Origin: Mesocentrotus franciscanus | Taxonomy: Eukaryota; Echinodermata; Echinoidea; Camarodonta; Strongylocentrotidae | Direction: 5' to 3' | NCBI GenBank assembly: GCA_037976565.1 | Contig: CP137673.1 | Location: forward strand, 1,097,354 to 1,161,353 | DNA length: 64,000 bases | Part shown: positions 1 through 14,805 of the stretch, piece by piece | Layout: each line of letters starts with the position of its first letter | Numbering within the stretch: position 1 is the first letter of the stretch | Made by a program: the position numbers and the translations under genes | The notes under the pieces: generated by a model | Told to the model about the DNA's origin: nothing | The model's database searches: none | Seen by the model: the letters and a program-made list of their open reading frames with translations, nothing else

Positions 1-1210
1 ATTGAATAAAAAAGAAATTAGAGCCTAGTCTATGGCTATATATATGGGCTTCCCTAGCTTGGGCCTGGCTAATGCCTTAGGGTTAGGCTAAGCCTGGCTT
101 AGCCTTTAGGTTTAAGTTTAACTTTTATGCCAAAAAGAGTCGAAATACGCTTTGGGGCCAAAATTCTGGACGCGAGCACAAATAAGTTCTGTCCACTACA
201 ATTATTTGTAGTTCCTTATTGATTTTCAGCTAAAAAACCTCTTTTTGACGAAATAATCGACGAAAGAAATTTAACTTAAAGACGCACGTTCCCCGTATTC
301 CAGAGGGCGTTCAAAATACGTACGCGCTGGCGGACGGTGCTAGCTGCCTATTGACACCAACAGAATACGGCTCTTACGCAGATAGCATGTTCCGAATGCC
401 CGAACAATGCCCATTATCGCCTACATGTGCCGAAGAAATACCAATCGCAGTTCGGCTCTAAGATTCGGCTGCTGTTTTCACCCACTTTCGGACGTTACGA
501 TCGGCAGCGATCAGCTGGCTTGGCGAAGGCAAGCCGTACTACATTCACGTAAGTCCCCTGCGTGCGCTCCCCCTATTACAACAAGTTAATACGCGTCAGG
601 GGACAAAACCTAATGAGGTATGATGTGATTTTCATTTACATACAGCCAATTAGAGCCCATTGATGGTAATGGTAATGAATATTCATATAACTATCATGAG
701 TTGACCTAATTCGCATACGCGCAAAGTAAACAAGATTAAACCAATAAGCGCGTAGTGTCCACATGGCATACGGGCGCGCCAGTCGTTGAGAGTTATTGTA
801 ATGCCCCCTCCTTGAACTTTGATTGACAGCTGTATGTAAATTAGAAGTCGATCTTCGGAACCAAGATGACGATGACTAGAGCAGCGATAACTACACTGGC
901 GGGATTGTGCGCCTTTAACTCTCTCCATCAATCTCTCTCAGCTCGCGATCGATATCGATATCCACAAGTATACGTACGCGACATACGTACGTACGTAACA
1001 GGCGCGCGCTGTTGGCATGGGACTCTCAACGCGTACATTTGGAATAAGCCCCCGTATGTGCCATTTGGTCGCGTTACCTGACCTGACGCGCCCTAACAAT
1101 CCAACGCACCCTTTCGGGAAAACGGGGGGCTTTGGACGAATGGTCGCGTTCAAGTTAACGCGACGCACCGCGACGCACCGTGACGCTACCCGACCATTCG
1201 GAATAAGCCG
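1..1210. other. No gene recognised
   Basis: Mixed-composition DNA. 960-1200 is rich in CpG with short repeats (CGTACGTACGTA, CGACGCACCG) that open overlapping ORFs on both strands with no protein-like features. Confidence 0.4.
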
Positions 1211-1530
1211 AAAAAACAACATATTTACATTTATGTACTCAGTTGACATGTTCAGACATGACCTTTTTTAATATAAATTTACATACTTGTATAGCTTCAT
1301 TATCTTCTAAGTCAACTAAATCAGTAATGTATCAAAACTACTGCGGTGTTTATTATCATATTGTTTCCAGATATAATATCCTCCATTTATTGTTGGTTTT
1401 CTGCGTACATTCAAGCACGTGAAGAAGAACGAAAAAAACAACATATTTACATGTATATACTCAGTTGACATGTTCAGACATGACCTTTTATAAATTTACA
1501 CACTTTTATAGGGTTCATTATCTTCTAAGT
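1211..1530. repeat. Direct duplication of about 100 bp
   Basis: 1211-1312 and 1433-1530 share an AAAAAACAACATATTTACAT start, TCAGTTGACATGTTCAGACA in the middle and TTCATTATCTTCTAAGT at the end, with a few differences. The copies are 221 bp apart. Confidence 0.75.
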
Positions 1531-3298
1531 AGAAAAAAGTAAATAAACTAACAACGCAAACGATACTAACGTGTAAAATCTAAATATCAAGCTTCAAAGT
1601 GACACAAACATGTGCTACTAGGCGTTTCAATGCGTACAATTCTATATATCCTCTGACATAGCACGATAATTTATGTCATAGCTTCACAATCCAATATAAC
1701 CGTACTGGTAAAATAAAATTTCAGATTGAAAAATGTCGAAAAAGTCTGGACTAAAATTGCTATTCTAAATTGGCCACAGAAGACCTTTCTGAAATATAGG
1801 AGGCCATTTGTTTTTATAAGAAAATTACGAAAATAACGAAAATTAGTTTGATTTATATCTCACACTACGCGCTCTGATCTTTAAAGAAATCAAAATGTCA
1901 TCAGATATGGACATATAATCTGCTAAAATTTCACTGTTTTAGTTTCCTAATTCTAGGGCGAATCTAGAATTTGTAAAAGGCGCGCTAGCTCTACAAGGAC
2001 TCTTTCAGCAGAAGTAGGGGTGGGAACAAAGCTATCCCGACAATTTTTCTGTCAAGGGGGGAGAGGATGGAAGTGGGGGCAATAGGGGCTCTTAGATCTC
2101 CTGAATCCGCATATGGAACGATCATAAAATAGGATATCAAAATTGTGGGATAGAATAGGACTTCCACAGTGTTCCAGTTGCAGAAAAGGCTAAATCGAGA
2201 ATGCTGTCGGAACAGTCACGTGACTGTCTCAGATTTTATCTGAATGGAAGACCAAGGCCTACATTTTTTATTCAAAACAAAATATTCAGAACCCCAATAA
2301 AAAATAAATAATAATAATACATTTATAGAGCGCAGAAACTATCCAACATTAAGTACTGCGCTATATACAAGATCTCCCGATATGCTTTACAGTTTTTATT
2401 TAAAGATATTTACAGATGGTGATCTCCTGACTTCTAATGGTAAGTTATTCTAGAGTTTTGGGGCTGCACAAGCAAATGCTCGATCACCTAGCGTTATTTT
2501 CGTTTTGATAGATGGGATCTGCAGCAACAAAGTATCTCGGGAACTGCGCAAGCTGCGATTGTGTTGATTAAGTTTGAAATTTACACTCGTAATATTATTA
2601 TTTTTTGTAATGCCTATTGCTCTTTTTATTTCTTCCAAACTAGGCTTTCCAACTGTCGGGTCGTATTGTGTGCAGTGATGATTTAAGATTTGAGGTTTCA
2701 GACAGGTTTTGCCATTTTTACTCGCTTTCAGTTCAAACGACATAATCGGTAATTATTAAATTGTGATGTAAAATTGTCTGTGCTAACTCATTAATGTCTA
2801 TCTAGTTTTGTATTTATTCCTCATCCTCTCTTTTCTCTTGTTTTCTCTTTGACAAAGCTCATCAATAAAATTAATCCCGTCATCATCGTTTTCATTGTCA
2901 TAAAATGGTTTTCTTTTCAACCATTCTCGTCTTTATTGACATCACCATCGTCGTTCTGTACCTTCTTTGTAATCACCTCTCTCATTGAGGGAATCATCGT
3001 ACCGTTCTTGGTCGATCTGCTCCCGCCACTCGTAAACAGCCATTGAATATTCTTTCACTTTACAGCAATGGTTACATCTTCCTTCAGTTAATCCTGTTTA
3101 AATCAACTCATAGTTAATAGTCACGTTTTCAACAAAGCTATAATTATGTCGATCTGATGAATTCATCGTTCCCTCCTATTCCGTCTAGGATCCTACTCTC
3201 AGATTCACAGCCTGTCAGTCATACCATGTAGATCTAACGTGAAACTAATCAAGTCGGTCCATCATTTTTCGATGAAGATTTTTGTCTAAATGCAAACT
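1531..3298. other. AT-rich sequence beyond the protease 3' end
   Basis: No gene is seen. 2315-2400 resembles the 3' tail of a SINE (TTTATAGAGCGCAGAA, CTGCGCTATATACAAG). The 3' untranslated part of the protease gene may reach about 2.8 kb. Confidence 0.35.
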
Positions 3299-3635
3299 TC
3301 AAAGGCTTACAACATTCCCGTTTCGATGAATCTGTAAATTCTTCTTTAATTGTACATTTTCATTCTTAATTCGACAGTACAATACCGCAAAAGCTATAGC
3401 GAGCATCACAAAGACCAGTAGAAAAACAACCAGTGTTATTTTAAGAATATATTGAAGGTCCATAGCGGTAGACTGAAGACGAGCAGGACTTGGTAAGAGT
3501 GTTGTCATTTTGGGGAGAATGTTGTCAGTACTTTAGAAGAGGTTGTCACTCCTTTGGAATAGTTCGATTGAGATGTCGTTGTGAGTTTTGAATTTTGAGA
3601 CGATTCATACATAAATTCCTTTAAACTGTGAAAAT
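3299..3635 (-). CDS. Stalk, transmembrane helix and cytoplasmic tail exon
   Basis: The acceptor ATCTTCCCACAG precedes 3635. A Ser/Thr-rich stalk (SKLTTTSQSNYSK, VTTSSKVLTT) leads into a membrane segment of about 24 residues (ILKITLVVFLLVFVMLAIAF), then LYCRIK and a basic tail ending NVVSL at the stop 3301-3299. The two reading frames meet at an A-run near 3509. One more A would make them continuous, so this looks like a homopolymer error or a real frameshift. Possible minus-strand poly(A) signals lie near 2.81 kb. Confidence 0.65.
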
Positions 3636-6600
3636 CTGTGGGAAGATATAAAACATAACAGTGAATGTGAATATAAATGTATTCCTTAAGCAAATACGTC
3701 AGACAGGATTAATTTGGTTACGTACTAAGTGTCTCTATTTGGATAATTTCAATGAAAAACAGGGATTATTGTTCACAATCATTTGAAGGGGAAAATATCA
3801 ATGTTATTATTTGACATCTAAGTACATTTTATTTATTTGTCGATACGTGACGTTTTCGTAATTGCACAATATATACCCCCTCAAATTCCATTAATTACAG
3901 GCATTAAAGTTCACAATCATTTGACGGAGAAATATCATTGTTATCATTTCACGTCGAAGTACATTGTATTTATCTGTCGATACGTGACGTGTTCGTAATA
4001 TATACCCCCTCCAAAAAAAAATCAAAAGTTCACTTAACAGGAAACATTTTTAAAAAATGAACATTTGGATGTTTGATTTCGACTGTTATCTTTGTAATTT
4101 GTAGAGAATAAATTCGTGTACTACTGATTGTCTTACAACAAATAAAGGCAACAGTACCATATCAGACATGACAGAAGAAGACAATTTTAGGAAAGAATGT
4201 CACATAAATTGGACGAATAGAGAGTTTGATTTCACAAAGATATTACCAATAGTAAAACAGGTTAAGGAATTGTTTTTAAAACGCATTTCACTACATTCAC
4301 TTTGTGAATTTTTTTAACGTGGTTATTATTTGCAGTATTCTGTGCTTTCTAATATTACTATTGTACTTTTCTGCTTTCATGGTTAATTGTAAAAAAATTA
4401 ATTAAAAAAAATAAAAAAAAATGAATGCAGGGTGGTCATATATTTATAGACCGTGTGCCATGGATACAACAGTTGAAAAATTAAAGGTTTTCCTGAAACT
4501 GACCAAATTAATCTTTTTCCCACCGAAGAACTGAAGAAATCTCTCACCTAACATCTCGTCATGACTGCTTAGCTCTTCCTGTTCTTCGTCTTTTCCTTCA
4601 ATCTGATCTATGAAAGAGAATGAGGCCGCAAATCCTGCGTACTCTCCTGACTCATCTGTGCTGAATACCAGATAGAGCGAGCTGGAGTTTGATAGCACTG
4701 ATACAGGAGCTTGACTGGACCCACAGAGATACTCCAGCCTCAGTGCATAGGTGCTGTTACCATCAAAGATACTGAGACTATCAAAGTCACACGCTCCTCT
4801 TCCATGTCTGGTTCGATTTGATAGGAGTCCATATGAAGTGCGATGACGAAGTTTGGTGGTGCCGTGATGGAGTAATGACAGCGGATATTGGGTGGATATG
4901 ACTGCCTGACAGAGTAGAATCGTGGTGAGCTGACAGACCCAGGAGAAGCGATAAAACTCTGGTTACACAACCATCCTAGACCAAGGAGAACAATAGTTTA
5001 ACATGTTAGATGAATTATAATATTACCCTGATCACATAATTCCACATTTAACATATTCTTGTAAGCTGCTATAATTGTCTTCAAAAATGTCCTTCTTTAA
5101 TTGAATTCTTATCTTCTTCACTTTCAACTACTTATTTAGGCTACTCTTTTCTTTTTCCATTTATTTTGTTCCGATCTTAATCTCCATCTACTTCTTCCGT
5201 TTCCATATTCCTTTTCGCTCTACGTTTACATTTTCTTCCCCAAATTCGAGTTAATCTAAATCGAAGCAATAAAGATGATTCTCTGACAAAGAATGAAAGA
5301 GCTTTTATATGTTATCTTCATCTTACTCTTCAGAAGGCAAAGCATCTCGACAGTCGTAATCGTTGCCAGTACTTAAAAACAATCGATTAAAGTAAACTCA
5401 CTTGCGTTATACTCCAACATAAATCCCGTCTCTATCAAATCCGTGGCGAAGTAAGTGATGAAAACTTCTGCCGAATTGACGTTGAACGTCTCCCCTACGA
5501 CGAAATCATCGAGACATCTAGCTATCCCCACCTTACCGCTACTTATTGTGACATTACCTCCACCATTGATTGAGAGCAGGGAGAAATAGGACCAGTTACC
5601 ACAGTCAATTTGACCTTTGACGGCTAGCATCTTGAAGACGATGGTGTTGTAGTTCACTTCGGAGAGACGAATTGTCCAGGAGAGTGGGGAAGAGGAAGAG
5701 TTGGAGGCGGAGGAGAAGGAGGAGGAAGACAGGTTGAAGGAGTTTGCAGGGAGGTAAGAAGGAGACAAGATGACCTCTGTACCTGATATGAAGACGGCAT
5801 TTTCTCCAGCTGTAATGAAGGGAGACAATGAGTGAAATATTCATTAAATAATGTGTCTTGGTTTGTGTTTTGCGGGAAAGAGATGTAAAAGAAAGGAAAG
5901 AGGGAAAGGGACGCACGCTAAACAAATTTAAGAGCGACAGAGTGTTACAGCGAATGTAGTAAAAACAAAAACATTAAGAAGTAAGTGTAGGCTTAATGAT
6001 GGTGATGATGAATGAAGTCGGTGGTGTTAGTGAACATTATGAGAGACCACATTAAAATAGATTTGTGTTGTTAAGAAAAGGTGACTATGCCTTTTGACAT
6101 AAAATGTAGATTTCACTTACGCTAACTAAGCCACTTTCATCCTATTTTGTAATGTGGTAGCTGTCATAGGTGCATGGGCACAACATTTCCAGAAACTTTA
6201 TTTCATGTCCGAATATCAACTTTCAATTATTTTTAAAACATTTTCTTAAATGACTGTATTAACTGGAATAGGCCTAAATTGCCTTAATTGAAGAAGACTA
6301 TAATGATAAAATCATTGACAATGATATATAGAACATACGTGAAATATCCATCTTTCTGACAAACTGGTGGAAGTTTATTCTTTTTGACTCGGGAGTTGAC
6401 AGATGAACCATCTCCATGTCTGGTCCAGCGATCAGACAATCATAAACCGGTTTGGTTTGATTATTCACATCTATTATCGTTCCTTCTATGTAATATTCGA
6501 AGACACCACACGGAAAGTCAGCATCCAGGCACATTCTAGCACAGGCGTGCATGTCAAGTACGTTTGTGATGATCACGGCTGATCTCCTTCACACGGCGGT

Positions 6601-9600
6601 AGAAGAAGGGATCGAAAAGCTTTAAGACGCCATCTGTATGAATAAAATATGAATATGTAATTACCAGTACATCCATAATGATGAGTACAATTTTGTTCTT
6701 TTGTCCTTGATTCACATTGGCATTTTGAGTACAATTAATGTAGTTTCAAGTATTGACATAAATCTATGATAAATAATGTCTTGCTGCATCTAATCCGAAT
6801 GGCAGTGGTGTAGCAACTAAGCAAACTGATCCCAATCGAATGGTGAAAAAACAAAATAGAAAGAGACGTAAAGAAAAAAAAAGGATGATCAAGGCAATAT
6901 GAAAGAAGATCATCTCTAACATCACCCCTCTAACATCCGCCCGTGTTCCTCGCATTTCATTCAAGACCAATGCCCCCTCCACTGCCCCACAATGCCCGCT
7001 CATGTGCTGTACCAACGCTACGCAACCGCAAGTAAGACAATTTGACAGAGGGAAAAAGAAAAGAAAGAATGTGTTTGGTCTTGGGAAGGAGGTGTTATAT
7101 GGAGGGACACTTTAATAGCCCCTACCATCGCCAATATACTATGGCTTTTGGAATCTGTTATAAATAGACTTTTAATTAGAGATGTCGTGGTAATAGTGGT
7201 TCCTTCACTTGAATCTCAATCAAGGGTTGAGGGTTGGAATCATAGCCCGCGCGGCACTAACGCCCTTTCACAAGATAGCAATCCACATTTGCCACTCTCC
7301 ACTCAAATGTGAACGGGGTCATGGCTATTGCTGGGGTAATAATAATTGCAAGGCACACAGGAAGAGCAGTATGAATACTGATGTGGCTATCCTTGGTATG
7401 TAAGACCAGATTGTTTTTATTTTTATTTATTATTCTTAGTATGCCTGGTTAACAAGCGAGTGTTATAAATACATACCACAGAAATTTTCGTCCGTTTTAA
7501 GTCTGCAGTCAGGAAACCCGTCACATTTGCCAACGTATGAAATACACCAACCTCCCTGGCAAGTGAAGTCATGTGACTCACACGTAATCATCCCTTGGCG
7601 AATCAGGTGGAAAATGAATGGAACATGTATTATAAATATGCATATTCAAAAATTTCGCGGTGGATGCATGTTTCTGATTGCAGTAAGTAGAGCGTCTTTG
7701 ACCGTTAAAGGGCTATCTATTGCATGAACGAATGAATAAGATTAATAGAACACTCAATGATTCTTTTTGGGGGGGGGATGTCTTTTATGCGGGGATGAGT
7801 ACCATTTGTGTTGAATCTGGTTGTCTGCAGTGAATAACTTCAAGAATTTATCTTGAACGGGTCTTTATTTATTCCATATAAAGATAATCCCACTCTTAAT
7901 TCCTATAATGGATTGGTTTAGAGTAGTGGTAATATGCACCATTTATTACTACTACCGATTATTAATTTATGCTCCGGCGGTACCTTTTATGATAAACAGG
8001 TTGAATTATTTATTATTTATTTCGGTTTCATAAAAACACAATCAAAGCAAAGAAGCATTTATACAACAAAACAATGAAAATACAATGTAATCAATATCAT
8101 CGGCAATGTATAAAAAAGTTATTCACTTCACAATATTTATAAAATGAAAAATGAGAACTTTAAAAACGCCTATGATGGCTTTGCGAGACAAAGTTCCTAA
8201 TAATATATTAAAATAATTATTTTGGAGCATAGATTATACATCACAATTATTAAGGATATTAACAATTACAACAAAAATATTCCCTTCCAAGAGGGCAAAC
8301 AAAAGGTATTCGTTAAGCAACTCCATCACTCTGGCAATGATAATTCTAAAATACACAAAGGGATGTCTCCATTGTGTAAAAGATCTGTGGATATTTGGGG
8401 TCATAATTTTGTACAAGCGCTATCTCCGAGATGGCTTATTATGAAATGGAGGGACTTTTCCCGGATCCATGGCTTTTGGAACCCGATATTTATCATAGTT
8501 TTGCTTTTGTTAATAAAGTTCTTTCCTTGCAATCCTTGTTTAATATATATTTTCGAGCGTTTTTATTTGATATTGTGTTATAATCATATTGACCGATAAC
8601 AATACCAACAACTGGAGGAGAGGGGCTTTTTGCCAAGAGGGTTATCCTCTCGAGCTAATCACTTTTTTACTGTTGCTTTTGAATGTATTACATTAGAAGA
8701 ATAAGTTAAGAGAATATCGAATCAAAATATAATATCTCAAAACATGCATCTATAGTCTAATCGCATCTTCCATGAAATTTTCATTTGTAACATGACCTTT
8801 CATTCGTGAATGTAAGTTTGAGTTTTTACCACGAAACCATAATAAATGGGTAAAGCAGCGGCCAGCGGGTGACAAAACAAGTCTTGAAATATCAATATAT
8901 ATTTAGTGTGTTTAACCCGTAATTTTCAGAGTTAGCAGATATCTCCGATACAATTACAATTCTTAATGGATGTGTGATTTCGACTGTTATCTTTGTAATT
9001 TGTAGAGAATAAATTCGTGTACTACTGATTGTGTTTGGTTACTTTTGTAGAATTGTATGAATAGTGAGAAAGAGTTTTTAGTCACCATGTTAGATAATAC
9101 TCTTCGTTGCCCTTAGATGCGATTCGGATTAAGGCATGCTTTTTAGATATACTCTAATCTTAAACGGATATGCATTTTACTCTGCGTACGGAACATTAAT
9201 TGCGTTACTTCCGCACTTTTAACATGAAATGAACCATCAAGAATGCACTCTTCCAATGGCTTCACGGCTGACTGTATCGAATCAGGCGTAACACTCGACC
9301 GTAGGATAATACACGCTTGTCAATACGACATAGGCAATGCTGACCGTTTTATAATACATTAAACAACAAGTATCTCTTTCAATCTGAAAGTCTATAAACA
9401 GGACCAAGAATATTTCAGGAAAATTTGCACTCTAGATTATGATAATTCTGCTTTTCGAGACCATAAGTTCAGGAATAGCTACTACGTTTCTTATTTCGAG
9501 AAGGATGGCAAGATGGAAACAAGGTTATCTAAACGCGCAGAGACCTATTGCAAAGGTATGCTGTACTACGTTAGAAATGTTCTATTGTTGTTGTATTGTT

Positions 9601-12600
9601 ATTAGTATTATTAATATACTAATATTCTATAGGAAATATGAAGAACACGTGGGATATTATTAATAAAACAATGGGAAAAATGTAAGATGACCCAAATTCA
9701 AGAGATAAAAAAAATGATACAGTGATAATTGATAAGAATTATATTTTAATAATTTTAATGAATATTTTGTACATGTGGGGTATAATTTGAATTGTACATT
9801 TGATTGTTTTGATGATTCAGAGTGTATTAAGTATATTGATATGAATGACAAGTCTATGTTCTTTAAACCTGTAACTAGTTCAGAAATTATTGATATTGTA
9901 AAAAAATTAAAATAATTAGTGCTGGATATGATGATGTTGATGTTAAAATTGTGAAAAGATGTCTTTGTATTTATTTATTAAGCAATCATTTATGTACAAT
10001 ATTCAATCAGTGTCTTGAACAAGGAATATTTCCAGATAAAATAAAATAGCAAAAGTGATTCCTGTTTTTAAAATGGAACTAGTGTCTGATATAATGTCTA
10101 ATTATCGCCCTATATCCATTTTAACATTTTTTTAAATAGAAAAATGTATGTATGATAGATAATATGTTTTAACGAAGTGCAATATTATTATTAATAATCT
10201 GTATGGTTTTAAAGCTGGACATTTTACTTCATGTGCAATAATTGATTTTATTCATAAGGTAGCCTCAGCAATAGATATTAATGAAGTTATGCTTGTATTT
10301 TTCTTTTGGACCTCAGTAAGGATTTTGACACGAATCAGTTTAGATCTTTTTTAAAGTTATTTGTTACATCGTCAACAATTTGTTTCTATTGCTAATGTAA
10401 AATCAGATTACCAAGAAATCAAATATGGAGTACCTCAATGATCAATATTAGGCCCATTATTATTTTTATTTTATATATGAATGATCTTCCTAGTCGAGAA
10501 TATTTTTTTATTATTTTTTTTTAATCCCATCAAAATATTAAATCACTTCAAGATATTTTGTATCGAGAAATTCAGTTAATAAACACATGGTTTTCTGTAA
10601 ATAAATTGTCAATTAATATAAGTAAGACACATTATATGATTTGTTTTACTAATAACAAATGTGACACTGATTATATTATTATTCGTTTGGGTAATACAGA
10701 AATAAAGCAGGTCTCTTCACATGAATTTCTTGGCATAATCATTGATAATAAATTGAAATGGACTGATCATGTAAACTCTGTTTGTAATGTATTATCGAAA
10801 AATATCGGTGTTATGTATAGATTAAAATTTCCAAAATGTGTATTGGCGATGATATATAACAGTTTAATATTACCATTTTTAAATTATGGAATACTTGCAT
10901 GGGGATATGCACATGAAACCTGTATTAGGAAAGTAATTGTAATGCAAATACTGCAATTCGTACTATTTGGCATACTTCTTATCTTGCCCATACACATCCA
11001 CTTCTTAAAGAAATGAAAATATTGAATTTTATTGATATGTATAATTATCATTTAGACATTTATTATCATATTTATGTTTCAGTGCTGTTTACAAATCCTT
11101 CCCAAATCACTTAAAACAAATTGTATACTAAATTGTAATAAACATCATTACAGTACTAGAAATGCTGATAATTTTCACTTCCCACTTGTACATACAACTT
11201 CATATAAACGTACAGTAATATATAATGGACCTTGCTTATGGAGTACTATACCTCGTGAAATACGTGAATTGAATTTTGTTAACACTTTTAAATGTAAATT
11301 CAAATATATTTGATGGACCTAAATTGATGCTAGCTAAAGATTTCAATGGTTGTTAAATTTATTATGATATTGTACATGTAATTGCTATTTTTTGTTCTTG
11401 TTATTATATTTTAAATTAAATAATATGGCTTTTTATATTTGATTATTTGATTATTTGATCAGCCGTATATGAGGACCACCTCCTTCCTGGCTGCTTCCAG
11501 CCTAAGCAATTTCCCTTGTGTTTTTTTAACGATTTTTATCTATGTTTGCTAATTGATTCTGTGTTTTTCTGTGTTTATCTATGTTAGTAATTGTGTGATA
11601 CTTTGTATACTGCTTTTTATTTACCCTGTATGTTTTTCAATGCTTTGCAAAATAAATTCAATTGAATTGGAAAAAAGATCATTATTATTACAATTATTAT
11701 TATTATTATAATAATCATCATTATTATAATTATTATTATCATTATCATTGTTACTAATATTATAATTACTAATATCAATATTAGTTTTATCATTATCATT
11801 GACATTGATCTTATTGTTATTACCATCATCATCATCATCATCATCATCATTGTTATTATTGTTATCATTATTTATTATCATCATAATCATTATACAAAAC
11901 AAGCGTGCTATCCTTACTTCTCTGTGGGACCCCTCCCTCAAAGATAGGGTTAATCCAGTCTTGGTAGGCGATGGTATCTGAGGAAATACCCCTGAATCCT
12001 GGTACTGCGCACCCCACACCACCGATTATGACCCCTATAAGCCACCATTGGTCACCTAGTCTGGATACTGTAGGCCCTCCGCTGTCTCCTGGGGGTTAAT
12101 AATGAAAAAAATTATACGATATAGTGTTATTCATCAATATTGATTCATAGAAGCGTATACGTAAACACTACTGTGTAAATACTTGACACATTAGTTGTCA
12201 TCTCTTTGGGTCAAGAAGGACGTTAAGTCACACACTATAACACAAAGGTAATGCCCATTTAACTTCAAACATAAGTTGTTTGTTCTTAAAACAAAACAGA
12301 AATATCCAAATAGTAATTCCCAGGTACAACGAGTTGGAAGTTTGTTCTCATAGCAGATTTACTTTGTCAACTGAATCGAAAAATCTAAAACCAAAATGTG
12401 ACCAGTAGAAAGTTTACTCAGGTAATGTTGATAAACTTAGAAGAGAAAGGGTAAAAGAGGAAAGAGCCTAATACACGCATACATTGTAGCAAAGTGGCCT
12501 AATAAACGTAAACATTCAAATTCAGCTGTCTTCTCCGTATTATCTTCAGGGCCTCGGGAGCATTTGTTTGGTTAAACCCCTTCGTGCCGATGGTAGAAAG

Positions 12601-14765
12601 GTATGTCCTGTCAAATGTAAAATTTACCACATTTTCTGAAGAAGCAAAACTATAATAATGGTAAATATCATTTCATCAACTGTTTTTCATCATTATTAAT
12701 GTGAATGAAAAAAAATACCTAGCCCGATATTCTGGACAGAAATCGAATTTGAACACTTGAGCTTGAAGCTTCAAAGTAACTCTCCACAGTACCTGACATG
12801 AATCTTTGCTGCCTTCTTTATATCCTGTACAGATCATATTATCATTGATATTGAATGGGTAGTATTCTTCTTGACATAGTGTGTGGTTTACTAGAGGTAC
12901 GGTCACTTCACGTAATAACTGAGTTTGTCGACCTGTATTAAAATCAAGAAGAGTAGGCTTAAACATCATAATAATGTTAGACCCTTGAATTGCACTGTTT
13001 CGTTATCTAATCATTTTGTACATTCAAAGCAAACAGGTTGTAAACAGGTGAATAAATAAACGTTCTTCACTGGGGTCATGAGGGGACACAAAGCCTAGTG
13101 CCACGCCTCCCTCCCCACTCCCGAAAAAAAAGAGGGGGAGGAACAAGACATATGAAGAAGAAGAAAATAAAGAAATTAAAGGAGGAATACAGAAAAGAGA
13201 GAGAGAGAAAAGATGAAAAAATGGGAGAAGAGCAAAGAAAAAAAAGAAAAGAAGTAGGGGTTGATAATTGTTTGGGCTTGTCACAGAAATTCGGACTTGT
13301 GCTCCTCCTCCGCAATATAATATGCAGAATAGTAATTGAATCCAGTAACTAGGGTAATAATAATACTGTTAGCGCTTTGGTAATGGTAAAGCGCTTTATA
13401 CAATAGGTACTATAAATAGGAATGTGTTTATAGATGGGCCAATGCCCATGAGTTATATTCTGATTAGAGTACACACCTCCTTGAAAGAGAGTACCCCATC
13501 CTGACATCGTTACGGCTAGACCAGGATAGAAATCATCTCTCATATCCCTGGTAGGCAAACACGCGGTCGTGACGTAGTTCGTAATATTCATGGGGCTACG
13601 GAGATGAATGAGTGCGATGTCCCAATCAGTATGTTCTCGATGGTAGTTAGGATGGAGGTAGATTTCATCAGCTTTCTCGTGTTGATGAGTGTCGGGATGG
13701 ACATCAATGACGTCCGTTGTACCCATCAAAGCAGAGTACACAGATCCGTCATTTACAATTTCACTGCAGAAGAAGAAAAGAAACTAGAATCTATATAATA
13801 ACTGCCTTTATGGGAGAACCGTTAATAACATTCGTGCAAATCATATATCACAATTATCGAGTGTAATGTTGTTCTGAAAACTCACACAGCCATTCATTTA
13901 CCTTTCTTGTATACACTACCAAAACTGTCATGTATCGACATAAACTGTAATCTGTATCATTAAATTCTAATAACTGATTGCCAACCATGATACATGTACG
14001 AGCATCTAAGGTTAAAAGAATTTTGTTCATCTCCTTTGGTGATTATATAGGTAACTTGTATTTCACAAAGGGGGCTTTAATAATGCTCTCATTTAATTTC
14101 TTAAATGTATAGACATTCATTTGGTAACCACATTGTTGAAAACTAACAATTTAGAATACGGCCTATCATTTAACTCTAATATGAACACGGTAGTGTTCTT
14201 TCAACAGATCAGCGGTACATGGGGGTAGAATATAGTACTTAGTGAGCCATACAATATAGGGAAATAGTATTCATAGCAATATTGCAAACATATTCTTAAT
14301 CCTTCTTTAATATAAATATGCTTTCTTTCCCGCGGAACCCATAGATGTACATGAACGGCGAGTGTGTCTTTTTTTATTAACATAAAGCTCTTTTTTTTTA
14401 ATCACTGCAGAGTAACCAGGCGTTCCTGTCATGCACTGTCTAACGTGAATTTATTTTGTGATAACGAAGACTGACATTTGAGGGCATCCAGGGTTCATGT
14501 TGAAATCAGACGTTCTTCATATTAAAAACAGACAGGATAGCCAACAACCGAGAATGGAACGAGGTTAGGAGAATAGAAAAAGCAGGGAGGCTAAAAAAGA
14601 GAGTAGCGACAAAGAGAGAGAGAGAGAGAGGGAAGAGAGAGAGAGGGAGAGGGAGAGAGCGGCGGAGAGAGAGATAGAAGTAGAAAGGAGTAAGAGAAGA
14701 ATAAAGAGAGAGGGAAAGAGAAAACGAATGAAGAGAGAGAGAGAGAAGAGGGAAGGAGAGAGAAA

Positions 14766-14805
<40 letters not shown>

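Noticed and set aside
866..1271. Overlapping ORFs on both strands in a CpG-rich stretch
   Set aside because: Short-repeat sequence opens several frames at once. No protein-like features.
8222..8599. 125-codon plus-strand ORF
   Set aside because: It starts with a non-ATG codon, has low-complexity AT-rich composition, no recognisable domain and no splice context.
11621..12022. 133-codon ORF with Asn/Asp runs overlapping the last protease exon
   Set aside because: It is a different frame from the GDSGGP exon and is mostly translated microsatellite.
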